DNA of 64,000 nucleotides from Runella sp. SP2 (GTDB taxonomy: Bacteria; Bacteroidota; Bacteroidia; Cytophagales; Spirosomataceae): the NCBI RefSeq assembly GCF_003711225.1, contig NZ_CP031030.1, positions 1,178,001-1,242,000 on the forward strand. Reading direction: 5' to 3'. Both the position numbers and the translations under genes were made by a program. Under the pieces are notes generated by a model, which saw only the letters and a list, made by a program, of their open reading frames with translations, searched no databases and had not been told where the DNA came from. Of the stretch, positions 7,079 through 14,937 are shown piece by piece. Within the stretch, counting starts at the first letter, position 1, and every line of letters starts with the position of its first letter.

Positions 7079-9511
7079 TCAATCCAATGATTTTATATCC
7101 TGTTGCACCACCTCCAAAAACTGCCGAAACTGCCCATACTGAGGGGCATCTCTGACCAACTCACTCCAAAGTTTTTCTGCTTCTTGAAAATAAGCTTTGG
7201 CTTCTTTATTATCTTTTTTGGCCTTGTTAGTTTCCGCCAATTTCGCATACGAAATGGCCAAGCCGTTTTTGAAATTCACATTTTGCGGATAGAATTCGTG
7301 CAGTTCTTCAAACAACTTTGACATTTCTTCAAAAAAAGTCAATGCCTTAGGCAAATTGCCCAAAGCTGTGTGTGTCGAGCCAAGTTTGGAGTATGAAACG
7401 GCCAAGCCGTTTTTAAAATCCACATTTTGCGGATAGGATTCGTGCAGTTTTTTTATTGTCTGATTTGCTTTTTCATCAAAAGTCAAAGCCTTCGGCAAAT
7501 TGCCCAAAGCCCCGTGTGTATCGCCGAGTCTTGCATACGAAATGGCTAAGCTGTTTTTGAAAGACACATTCTGCGGATAGGCGGAATAGAGTTCTTTTGA
7601 TAATTCAATGTCTTTTTCAAAAAAAGACAAAGCCTTGTCCAAATTGCCCAAGCTACTGAGCGTTTCGCCGAGTTTTTCATACGAAATCGCTAAGCCGTTT
7701 TTGAAAGCAATATGCTGGGGATAAGAGGCGTAGAGTTCTTCAAATATTTTTATTTCATCCTCAAAGTACCGCAACGCGATATCCAAATTACCCAAGCTGC
7801 TATGCGTCTCTCCGAGTTTAGAGTACGAAATCGCCAAGCCATTTTTGAAAGACACTTGCTGGGGATAGGCGGAGTAGAGTTCTTTTGCCATACTGGAAGC
7901 ATCTTCAAAAAATCCCAACGCCTTGTCCAAATTGCCCAAGCTGCTGTACATCTCGCCGAATTTTGCATACGAAATTGCCAAGCCGTTTTTGAAATGGGCA
8001 TTATGGGGGTCAGCAGCACACAACGCAGTTTGAATATCAACCATTTTTTGGTAAGATTGCAACATCATGTACAAATTGCCTGTGTCTTTGTGATAATCGC
8101 CGATATTTTGGCATAAAGTAGCTACATCGTCATCAAAAGGCAAGGTATAAATCACCAGAGCGCCTAATCGGGCAAATACAGCAGCCTGTTGGTAGTTGTC
8201 GGTGTGGCGGTTGTCATTGTCCAGTCCTGTTATTAAGGTATTGACTAAAGTTCGGCAGTCATTGAGCAAACGTTCGGCATTTTTACTGCGTGTCACTTCT
8301 TGAATAACAGGGCTGATTTTAAAGGTATTGTCAGTTTTTCGGTATTCAAGCCAACCTTTTTCCTCCAGACTGCTGAGGGGAGTTTCTAAAGCTTCTTCAT
8401 TAGCATTGAGCAAGGCAGCGAGCAGGGTGTAGGCAATATTTTCGGCAGGTAGCACCGCAAAATTGCTCAGTATGTAACACTCCGCGTCGTTCAACGAGGA
8501 TAAATCGTACATGGCAGCGATGATGTCTTTGGGCTCGGCTTCGCGCAGAATGTTGCTGCCATAGACTACCGCTACCGTTTTGTTTTTGAGTGCCAGCAAA
8601 CCCTTTGCCTGTAAATCGTGCAACAAATCCGCCAATGTATATCGTACCGAAAAACGATTGAACACTGCCATATTTTTAGCCAACACTTCCGTCACCAGCG
8701 TATTGTAGCCCACTGCTTTCAAAAGGTCGTGCAGCATTGGCAGGTCGGTATCGGGCAGTGCTGGATAGTAATATTTGAACAACGTCACGGCTTCTGTTTC
8801 AGTCAAAGGCAAGACTTTGTGCACTTTCATATTCGCAACTTGACTCACCCGCGAAGCCAGCAGGATATGGCAGTTGGGGAATTGGTGGAGCGTGGTGTAA
8901 TATTTTTTCAAATCAGTAGCGTTATTGGCATTGTCGAATACCAACAAGCAGGGTGTGTCCAAATTATTGATTGCCTCCGTAATACGGCGAATTTGCGCAT
9001 CAAAATCATCATTTTTCTCAAAATCTACGCCCAAAGCGTTTTTCAGCGTCACCAAAGCCGCCCCAATACCCACATCGGCATAGAGCCAAGCTAAGTGTTT
9101 GTAGCGGTCTGCGTGGGCATACCAATACTTTGCCGCCAACGTGGTTTTGCCAATACCGCCTTCGCCATTCACCAAAACAAGCAGGCGGTTATGGTCTTGG
9201 TATTGGGCTTCAATAGTTTTTAAGTCGTTTTCTCTGCCGATGAATAGGTAGGTGTTGAAGGGTGGGTTGGTGAGCAGGCGGGGGATTTTATTGGTAATTG
9301 CACCAAAGTTTGCCTCGTTAATGTTTTCAATATTATAAATTTTATCAGCCGACTGAATATGTTGAATTTGAAGGCTTTGCATCAATTTTTTTATTTCAGC
9401 CAAATCCTTTTTGACCTCCATCAGTTCACCATTGATGTTGATGGTCAAAGTACTATCTGTTACCGATTGAATGACAATGTTTTGATCGCCTTGAATATGG
9501 CTGGTATTCAT
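7079..9511 (-). CDS. STAND (NB-ARC-like) NTPase with C-terminal TPR repeats
   Basis: 810 aa. Residues 6-29 hold the short motif NIVIQSVTDSTLTININ, followed by a helical stretch and ADKIYNI (55-61). The NTPase module has Walker A GEGGIGKTT (116-124) and Walker B LLVFDN (189-194), with an NB-ARC-like ASRVSQ sensor region. Six 48-residue repeats built on FKNGLAISY and SSLGNLDKAL form a TPR superhelix at the C-terminus. This is the architecture of bacterial NLR-like sensors: N-terminal signalling motif, NTPase switch, C-terminal sensor repeats. It is transcribed away from the patatin gene (57 bp between starts), and its N-terminal motif recurs in the caspase and in the protein at 14938-16260. The trigger is unknown. 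Cytoplasmic. Confidence 0.88.
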   Translation of the reverse strand: MNTSHIQGDQNIVIQSVTDSTLTININGELMEVKKDLAEIKKLMQSLQIQHIQSADKIYNIENINEANFGAITNKIPRLLTNPPFNTYLFIGRENDLKTIEAQYQDHNRLLVLVNGEGGIGKTTLAAKYWYAHADRYKHLAWLYADVGIGAALVTLKNALGVDFEKNDDFDAQIRRITEAINNLDTPCLLVFDNANNATDLKKYYTTLHQFPNCHILLASRVSQVANMKVHKVLPLTETEAVTLFKYYYPALPDTDLPMLHDLLKAVGYNTLVTEVLAKNMAVFNRFSVRYTLADLLHDLQAKGLLALKNKTVAVVYGSNILREAEPKDIIAAMYDLSSLNDAECYILSNFAVLPAENIAYTLLAALLNANEEALETPLSSLEEKGWLEYRKTDNTFKISPVIQEVTRSKNAERLLNDCRTLVNTLITGLDNDNRHTDNYQQAAVFARLGALVIYTLPFDDDVATLCQNIGDYHKDTGNLYMMLQSYQKMVDIQTALCAADPHNAHFKNGLAISYAKFGEMYSSLGNLDKALGFFEDASSMAKELYSAYPQQVSFKNGLAISYSKLGETHSSLGNLDIALRYFEDEIKIFEELYASYPQHIAFKNGLAISYEKLGETLSSLGNLDKALSFFEKDIELSKELYSAYPQNVSFKNSLAISYARLGDTHGALGNLPKALTFDEKANQTIKKLHESYPQNVDFKNGLAVSYSKLGSTHTALGNLPKALTFFEEMSKLFEELHEFYPQNVNFKNGLAISYAKLAETNKAKKDNKEAKAYFQEAEKLWSELVRDAPQYGQFRQFLEVVQQDIKSLD
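7130..7993 (-). repeat. Six 144-bp tandem TPR-coding repeats
   Basis: The sequence AAGCCGTTTTTGAAA or a near variant recurs at 7260, 7404, 7548, 7692, 7836 and 7980, exactly 144 bp apart. Each unit encodes 48 residues. Units are similar but clearly diverged, most strongly in the residues between the conserved FKNGLAISY blocks. Confidence 0.85.
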
Positions 9512-9534
9512 ACTTAAAGTTTCAATTTTGTTGC

Positions 9535-9542
9535 TATCTTTG
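9535..9542 (+). promoter_or_regulatory. Putative -7 box (TATCTTTG) of the patatin-caspase transcript
   Basis: TATCTTTG matches the Bacteroidota -7 consensus TAnnTTTG and lies 26 bp before the patatin ATG. No clear -33 TTTG is seen at the usual distance. The whole divergent intergenic region is only 57 bp, so promoters for both directions must overlap or reach into the genes. Confidence 0.4.
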
Positions 9543-9568
9543 ACTTCAGTGACTAAAAAACCAATAGG

Positions 9569-10624
9569 ATGAAATCTAAACTCAAAATCTTGTCTATTGA
9601 CGGTGGAGGGATAAGAGGCGTTATCCCCTGCACCATTTTAAAGTTTATAGAGAGCCAATTAGGTGGTAACCTCTGCGAAACCTTCGATTTGATAGCGGGT
9701 ACCTCTACTGGCGGTATTATTACGCTTGGTTTAACTACTCAAAAACCAAACGATAGTTACCCATACTATGCCGAAGAAATGCTCGACCTCTACAAAAGTA
9801 ATGGAAATCAGATTTTTGCAAAAAGAGGTAAGGACGTTTTGTCGGTGTTGGGGGCTATTTTTCAAGGACTTCCTGAGGAAATGACAGCCAACCCCTACGA
9901 TAGCGAAAACTTAGAAAAACTACTCGACAAGTATTTTAAGAATGCTACACTTAGTGAGACTAAGACCAATGCACTGATAACGACCTATGACATAACCGAA
10001 GGAAAACCCTTTATTTTTTCAACTCGATTGGCTAAGAACCACGACACCGAACAAACCAAAGAGAATTTTTTGATTCGTGATATAGCTCGTTCCACTTCGG
10101 CGGCACCAACTTATTTTAAGCCTAACCTACTCACGGGCAAAGGCACCGAGGATTTTGCCTTTGTGGATGGTGGCGTTTTTGCCAATAATCCAGCGATTTT
10201 GGCCTACGCCGAAGCCAAAGAATTATGGAAAACAAGGAGTACCTTAGCATTTGATGCCGTAGTGACAGCTACCGACGACGACCTGCCATTTTATATGCTC
10301 TCTATCGGAACAGGCACGCACCGACAACGGTTTTCGGGGCAAGATGCGCAAAAGTGGCGGACTGCCAAATGGCTACAGCCGCTCTTGACGAGTGTGTTTA
10401 TGCAGAGTGTGGCCGAAAGTACGCATTATGCCATGCAACATTTGCTTCCTGATTGGACTGACGGAACACCCAGGTACCAGCGCATAAACATCGAAATACC
10501 CGAAGAAAACACTGCCATGGACGATGCCTCATCCGACAATATTGATACATTGTGCGAGATTGCCGAAAAATATGTAAAAGATAATGAGGCGCAGCTTTTG
10601 AAAATTTGTGAGTTACTACGATAA
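9569..10624 (+). CDS. Patatin-like phospholipase
   Basis: 351 aa. It has all patatin hallmarks: oxyanion loop DGGGIRG (11-17), nucleophile elbow GTSTG with Ser46, and the catalytic Asp200 in DGG. Family members hydrolyse membrane phospholipids, and patatins serve as membrane-destroying effectors in several bacterial immune systems (for example CapV of CBASS). No cyclase gene is nearby, so CBASS is not supported. It is 11 bp upstream of the caspase gene and divergent from the STAND NTPase, which suggests a second effector of the same island. It lacks the shared NIVIQ motif. No signal peptide. Confidence 0.92.
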   Translation: MKSKLKILSIDGGGIRGVIPCTILKFIESQLGGNLCETFDLIAGTSTGGIITLGLTTQKPNDSYPYYAEEMLDLYKSNGNQIFAKRGKDVLSVLGAIFQGLPEEMTANPYDSENLEKLLDKYFKNATLSETKTNALITTYDITEGKPFIFSTRLAKNHDTEQTKENFLIRDIARSTSAAPTYFKPNLLTGKGTEDFAFVDGGVFANNPAILAYAEAKELWKTRSTLAFDAVVTATDDDLPFYMLSIGTGTHRQRFSGQDAQKWRTAKWLQPLLTSVFMQSVAESTHYAMQHLLPDWTDGTPRYQRINIEIPEENTAMDDASSDNIDTLCEIAEKYVKDNEAQLLKICELLR

Positions 10625-10635
10625 TCCATTGAAAG

Positions 10636-11580
10636 ATGAAAAATCATGCACTCCTCATAGGTGTAGGCCAACGCCAAGATGATACCCCCGCTATGGCGGT
10701 GACCGCCGCCGATGCCAAACGAGTAGCCTGCGAACTGTTTAAAAGAGATATTGTTCCGTATGACAATATCCTTACTTTGACAGATAGTAATGCTACAAAA
10801 GTGAAGATTTTGGAGGGTATTGATAGTTTGGTGACCAAGACAAAAACTGACAAAGCCGATCTTGTTTGGGTTTATTTTTCGGGGCATGGGTACAAACAAA
10901 CAAGTCCAGAGGGTACTGATAAACATTTTTTGATTGCCCATGATACCCTTGCTGCCGATGTAGAAAACACGGCCTTGCTGGGAGCTGATTTTATTGATCG
11001 CATTAACAAAATAAAAGCCGAGAAAATACTGTTGCTCTTGGATTGCTGCCATGCAGGCGGTATCTCAAAAAGCAGAAAAAGTAGAATCCCTTTTGACGAA
11101 AAAGCGTTTTTGTCTCATGCCAACCGAGTTGTTATTTCTTCTTCTCATGCTAATAAAGAATCTTTTACCAGCAAACCGCTGAGTGTATTTACTTATGTAT
11201 TAATTAATGGACTAGCAGGAGCCTATTTTGAAGAAAATGACAAAGATGTTACAGTTTTTGATTTGGCTATGTACCTTAGAGAGACTGTTTATCCATTAAC
11301 AAAAAGGCATCAAAGACCTCAACTGAATGTTTTTGAGAACACAGGTACCAAGAACTTTATACTTTGTACCTACCCTAACGGAAAACCACAAAACCCCGTG
11401 TTTGATAGTGCATTTAGACTAACCGATAGCAGTGGCAAAAGCATAGAGTTGGTACCAAAAGAGACTGACAAGGCTTACCGAAAAAAATACAAATGGTTTT
11501 CATCCATCAAAGGAAATGAAAATATTGTAATGCAGGGCGCAAAAAAATCAACCATAATCATTAATATCAATAAAAAGTAA
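10636..11580 (+). CDS. Caspase-like protease (peptidase C14) with C-terminal signalling motif
   Basis: 314 aa. The caspase fold begins at ALLIGVGQ; the catalytic His84 lies in VYFSGHG and Cys138 in LLLLDCCHAGG. The domain ends around residue 245, followed by a polar linker and then, as the last 24 residues (291-314), a stretch containing NIVMQ and STIIININ. This aligns without gaps to residues 6-29 of the STAND protein (12 of 24 identical) and of the protein at 14938-16260 (11 of 24). Effector domain first and motif at the C-terminus is the complement of a receptor with the motif at its N-terminus. The likely role is a suicide or regulatory protease recruited by the STAND sensor. It is transcribed with the patatin gene. 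Confidence 0.9.
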   Translation: MKNHALLIGVGQRQDDTPAMAVTAADAKRVACELFKRDIVPYDNILTLTDSNATKVKILEGIDSLVTKTKTDKADLVWVYFSGHGYKQTSPEGTDKHFLIAHDTLAADVENTALLGADFIDRINKIKAEKILLLLDCCHAGGISKSRKSRIPFDEKAFLSHANRVVISSSHANKESFTSKPLSVFTYVLINGLAGAYFEENDKDVTVFDLAMYLRETVYPLTKRHQRPQLNVFENTGTKNFILCTYPNGKPQNPVFDSAFRLTDSSGKSIELVPKETDKAYRKKYKWFSSIKGNENIVMQGAKKSTIIININKK

Positions 11581-11605
11581 GGCCACCAAATCTAGTTTGG
11601 GGCTA

Positions 11606-13243
11606 TCAAAAAGTGATTTCACAGTTAGGCAATAGCTTTTTTATTTTTTCTTGTTCTGGTTTAGAAAAGTTGTTCTGATTTTTATCCCCAAGATTGCCTA
11701 AATCTAATTTTTTCAAATTTTTAAGCGAAAAGATGACATCGGGTAGAATTGTTAAACCCAAGTTATTTAGACTCAATTCTTCTATATTGGTCATGGTTTT
11801 TAACCTTGGGTTGATGTCAGCTACGGAGAGAGGGTTTCTACCAATGCTTAAATTTTTTATGTTTTTTAAATGCTCTAAACCTTCTAATTTCTGGATTTGA
11901 TTACTTGAAATATTGAAATTTTGTAAAGACTTTAAACTATCTAAGCCTTCTAATTTACAGACATAATTACCTAAAATACCGAAAGCTTGTAAAGACTTTA
12001 AATTGTCTAAGCCTTCTAATTTTTGGATTTGATTTAATGAAATATTGAAAGTTTGTAAAGACTTTAAATTGTCTAAGCCTTCTAATTTCTGGATTTGATT
12101 TAATGAAATATTGAAAGTTTGTAAAGACTTTAAACTGTCTAAACCTTCTAATTTTTGGATTTGATTTAATGAAATATTGAAAGTTTGTAAAGACTTTAAA
12201 TTGTCTAAGCCTTCTAATTTCTGGATTTGATTTAATGAAATATTGAAAGTTTGTAAAGACTTTAAACTGTCTAAACCTTCTAATTTCTGGATTTGATTAC
12301 TTGAAATATCGAAAGTTTGTAAAGACTTTAAATTATCTAAACCTCCCAATGCTATTATCCTATTCAATTCACAGTTAAAATAAACCAAATTTAATAAACT
12401 ATCTAAGTTTTCCAATTGTTCAATTTTGTTTTGGGATAGGTTCAAATACAGCAAATTTACCAAAAACTTTATACCTTCGGGTATCTGCTTTAATTGATTA
12501 CCATTTAGCAATAAGACTTTTAGTTGCGAATGTTGAAATACTAGCGGGTCGATTTCTTCAACGTTTCTATCACTTAAGTCTAACGCAGTTATTCCTGATT
12601 CTAACTGTAACTTAAGTATGTCAGTTGCTAATTTATATTCAGTTCCATTTGTATCAATCAAATAATAATTGCCGAATCTTTTGACTTTTGCAAGTCCCAT
12701 TTGATTAAAAGGCAAAGCTTCCTCATATTTAAAATCAATCTTAATGTTTAAATATTTATCAATAAAACCGTATTTTTTTTTATCTCCATCATAAGCTAAA
12801 CCAAATTTGCCTTTGTAAAAATAGATTTTATCTAAAACGTCTTGGGCTTTTTGTCGTGCGCTGTTGACTTCATTTAGGGCGGTTTCGGTTTCTGTTTTGG
12901 CATTTTCTGTTTCGGTAGCTCGTCGTTGTGCTACTACTTTAGCACTATCAGCCTCTTTTCTAGCTCGAATAGCCGTATTTTTATCTTTTTCTGCCCTTAT
13001 TTTTAAAGCATTGATTGCATCAAAAGCTTTTACAATTTTGCTACGTGCTTCATCTGCCTTTGCAGGGCAGTGTATCATGGCATTAGAAAATGCCTCAATG
13101 ACTGTTTTAAAATCGGCTTTATCACCTTTTTTTAGTTCTGCTTCGCCTCTTTCGATATAGGTTTTATAAAAAGGACAATCCGCTTGCGCTCGTAACACAA
13201 AAGGTAACAAGAGAAAATAGCCATATAAAAATATACTTTTCAT
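11606..13243 (-). CDS. Exported leucine-rich-repeat protein with coiled coil and WG-like segment
   Basis: 545 aa. N-terminal signal peptide (hydrophobic FLYGYFLLLPFVL, then AQA). Residues ~60-145 form a charged coiled coil rich in Ala/Glu/Lys. Residues ~150-205 resemble WG repeats (KYGFIDKYLNIKIDFKYEEA). From ~210 to the end there are about 14 leucine-rich repeats; the central ones are 22 residues long (internalin/SDS22 type) and almost identical. It is the last gene of a three-gene operon, 18 bp after the nSTAND1-like gene. An envelope location is inferred from the signal peptide; a ligand-sensing role is inferred from the LRRs and context. Confidence 0.85.
   Translation of the reverse strand: MKSIFLYGYFLLLPFVLRAQADCPFYKTYIERGEAELKKGDKADFKTVIEAFSNAMIHCPAKADEARSKIVKAFDAINALKIRAEKDKNTAIRARKEADSAKVVAQRRATETENAKTETETALNEVNSARQKAQDVLDKIYFYKGKFGLAYDGDKKKYGFIDKYLNIKIDFKYEEALPFNQMGLAKVKRFGNYYLIDTNGTEYKLATDILKLQLESGITALDLSDRNVEEIDPLVFQHSQLKVLLLNGNQLKQIPEGIKFLVNLLYLNLSQNKIEQLENLDSLLNLVYFNCELNRIIALGGLDNLKSLQTFDISSNQIQKLEGLDSLKSLQTFNISLNQIQKLEGLDNLKSLQTFNISLNQIQKLEGLDSLKSLQTFNISLNQIQKLEGLDNLKSLQTFNISLNQIQKLEGLDNLKSLQAFGILGNYVCKLEGLDSLKSLQNFNISSNQIQKLEGLEHLKNIKNLSIGRNPLSVADINPRLKTMTNIEELSLNNLGLTILPDVIFSLKNLKKLDLGNLGDKNQNNFSKPEQEKIKKLLPNCEITF
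11875..12336 (-). repeat. Seven 66-bp near-identical LRR-coding repeats
   Basis: CTAAGCCTTCTAAT or CTAAACCTTCTAAT recurs at 11875, 11941, 12007, 12073, 12139, 12205 and 12271, exactly 66 bp apart (a diverged unit begins at 12337). Five central units differ by only a few bases, indicating recent expansion. This is coding repetition, not CRISPR. Confidence 0.92.
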
Positions 13244-13261
13244 TGTCTATTGGTTGTTATT

Positions 13262-14935
13262 TTAAAGGTTGTTGAATTGTTCTTGAAAGGTTTGTTGTTG
13301 TTTTTGCAAACTATCCCGTTTCTGCATTTCGTAGTTCAACAAATCATTTCCTGCACTATTGCCTTTAAAAATACTGAGGTTGTTTTCTGCATTTTTGATT
13401 TCATTGTCTAAGCGTTGTATATCAGATTGTAACGATTTTTTTAAAGCTTTGATAGCTTCCTTTTTTTGTTCTTCGGCTTTTTTGTATTGACACCAAGCCA
13501 AAACCAAAAACACAACTGCCACAACCGCCACAGTTCCCGCAATATAACTCCGTAGTTTAGCAATTCGCTGTTGTTTTTCGGCATTTTGCCGCAGTGCTAT
13601 TTCCCGCTCGGCGGTAGCTTGTGCATGGGCTAATTCTTTGGCTTTTTCATTGGCAATATGGTTTTCGCTGTCCTTTATCCGCTCTTCTAAATCCGCAGGA
13701 TAGGCTCGATACGCTTGATAAGGACGTATATAATCCAAGTCATCTTGGGAGAAATACCCTCTTTTTTCTTGATATACTTTATAAATATCGTTGGCTTTCT
13801 CACGCAAACGCATTTCCTCGGTCAGATTTTTGCCAACAAGCGAAGCCAAAATGTCGTGGCTGATTTCGTAATGGGGACGCTCATTGGATTTGAGGGTACG
13901 CACAATACGCCGTTGTTCCAATTCGAGTAGTAGTTGTAGAAGATTGAACTCAGATATAGTAACCGACTTGGTTTGTAAGTCAGTGTAAATATCTTCGGGC
14001 GTAACTTGTAGCTTCGTATGGCGTTCAGAAATCATAGCCGCTAAGACCTCTAACGGTACTCTTTTGCCGTAGCTGCTATCCAAATGGGCTAGTTCTTTTT
14101 GCAAAAAACTGTCCAATACCCCTTCAAGGCTGTCATTTTCTTGGATCAAGCCCGCATGTAGTATAGGTATAGCGGCCTGTGGCTTACTGTTAAACGCTCT
14201 ATTCCATAATTCGCTTAGAAATACTTGAACATGGGCTAATTCTATTTCTTTTTGCTTATCGGGTAGCTTGGCCAACATTTTTTGCGCCAATGCTTGACTG
14301 TCTTCTACTATAAAGAAGGGTTGATATTCTGGTGCCTCTAAAATGGACTCTATAATCGCTTGGACATGAGCACCATTTATTTTTTCGAGTCGAAAGCGCT
14401 GCTGAAAAATGGTCGGAAACAGTGATTCAAATTCATGGAGATGTCCGATAAACTCTTCTCGCATGATAAAAAGAATTCGGCAAGGTATTTTAAAGCGCAC
14501 CAATTGATAGAGACGACTGAAAAACCCTTTTTTCTCGTCTATGCTGCCACTAATCAACAGTTCTTCAAATTGGTCAAAAAGCAAATAGACGGGTTGGTGC
14601 TTTTCATAAAACAATTGCTCAACCGCCTCAGAAAATGCACTTGTTTCAGACAAAGGCATTTTTTCTTTCAGTACCGTATTAATAGCCGCAAAAAACGAAT
14701 CGTTGATATTGTCTCCTTTTCGTATGGTCAAAGCATACCAATCGGCATCAGAAAATTGATTGCGTAAACCACATTCTACCAAACTGGTTTTGCCTGCACC
14801 CGAAGGACCATAAATTAATAAGTGCTTCACGCCACTCAAAGCGTTGTAAAGATTTTCCGTTTCTTTATCTCTCCCAAAGAAAACGTTGAAATCTTCTTTT
14901 TTGTAAGCATCTAAAAATTTGAATGGCGCATTCAT
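13262..14935 (-). CDS. nSTAND1-like ATPase with C-terminal membrane helix and coiled coil
   Basis: 557 aa. N-terminal ATPase: FFGRDKETENLY, Walker A GPSGAGKT (43-50), Walker B VYLLFDQFEE (116-125), typical of the novel STAND (nSTAND1) group often tied to caspases and WD40 or TPR sensors. A winged-helix-like segment (YEISHDILASLV) follows. Residues ~464-483 form one membrane helix (AGTVAVVAVVFLVLAW), then a ~74-residue coiled coil. The canonical sensor repeats are absent; the exported LRR protein encoded next may supply that role. Positive charges flank both sides of the helix, so topology is uncertain. The start is 2 bp after the stop of the upstream gene. Confidence 0.86.
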   Translation of the reverse strand: MNAPFKFLDAYKKEDFNVFFGRDKETENLYNALSGVKHLLIYGPSGAGKTSLVECGLRNQFSDADWYALTIRKGDNINDSFFAAINTVLKEKMPLSETSAFSEAVEQLFYEKHQPVYLLFDQFEELLISGSIDEKKGFFSRLYQLVRFKIPCRILFIMREEFIGHLHEFESLFPTIFQQRFRLEKINGAHVQAIIESILEAPEYQPFFIVEDSQALAQKMLAKLPDKQKEIELAHVQVFLSELWNRAFNSKPQAAIPILHAGLIQENDSLEGVLDSFLQKELAHLDSSYGKRVPLEVLAAMISERHTKLQVTPEDIYTDLQTKSVTISEFNLLQLLLELEQRRIVRTLKSNERPHYEISHDILASLVGKNLTEEMRLREKANDIYKVYQEKRGYFSQDDLDYIRPYQAYRAYPADLEERIKDSENHIANEKAKELAHAQATAEREIALRQNAEKQQRIAKLRSYIAGTVAVVAVVFLVLAWCQYKKAEEQKKEAIKALKKSLQSDIQRLDNEIKNAENNLSIFKGNSAGNDLLNYEMQKRDSLQKQQQTFQEQFNNL

Positions 14936-14937
14936 CC

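Noticed and set aside
9569-11580. CBASS system (patatin effector)
   Set aside because: No CD-NTase/cyclase or Cap2/Cap3-like gene occurs in the neighbourhood; the STAND and caspase partners point to a different logic.
11875-12336. Evenly spaced repeats resembling a CRISPR array
   Set aside because: The 66-bp period lies in frame inside an LRR gene, units have no unique spacers, and no cas genes are nearby. The 144-bp repeats at 7130-7993 are likewise TPR codons.
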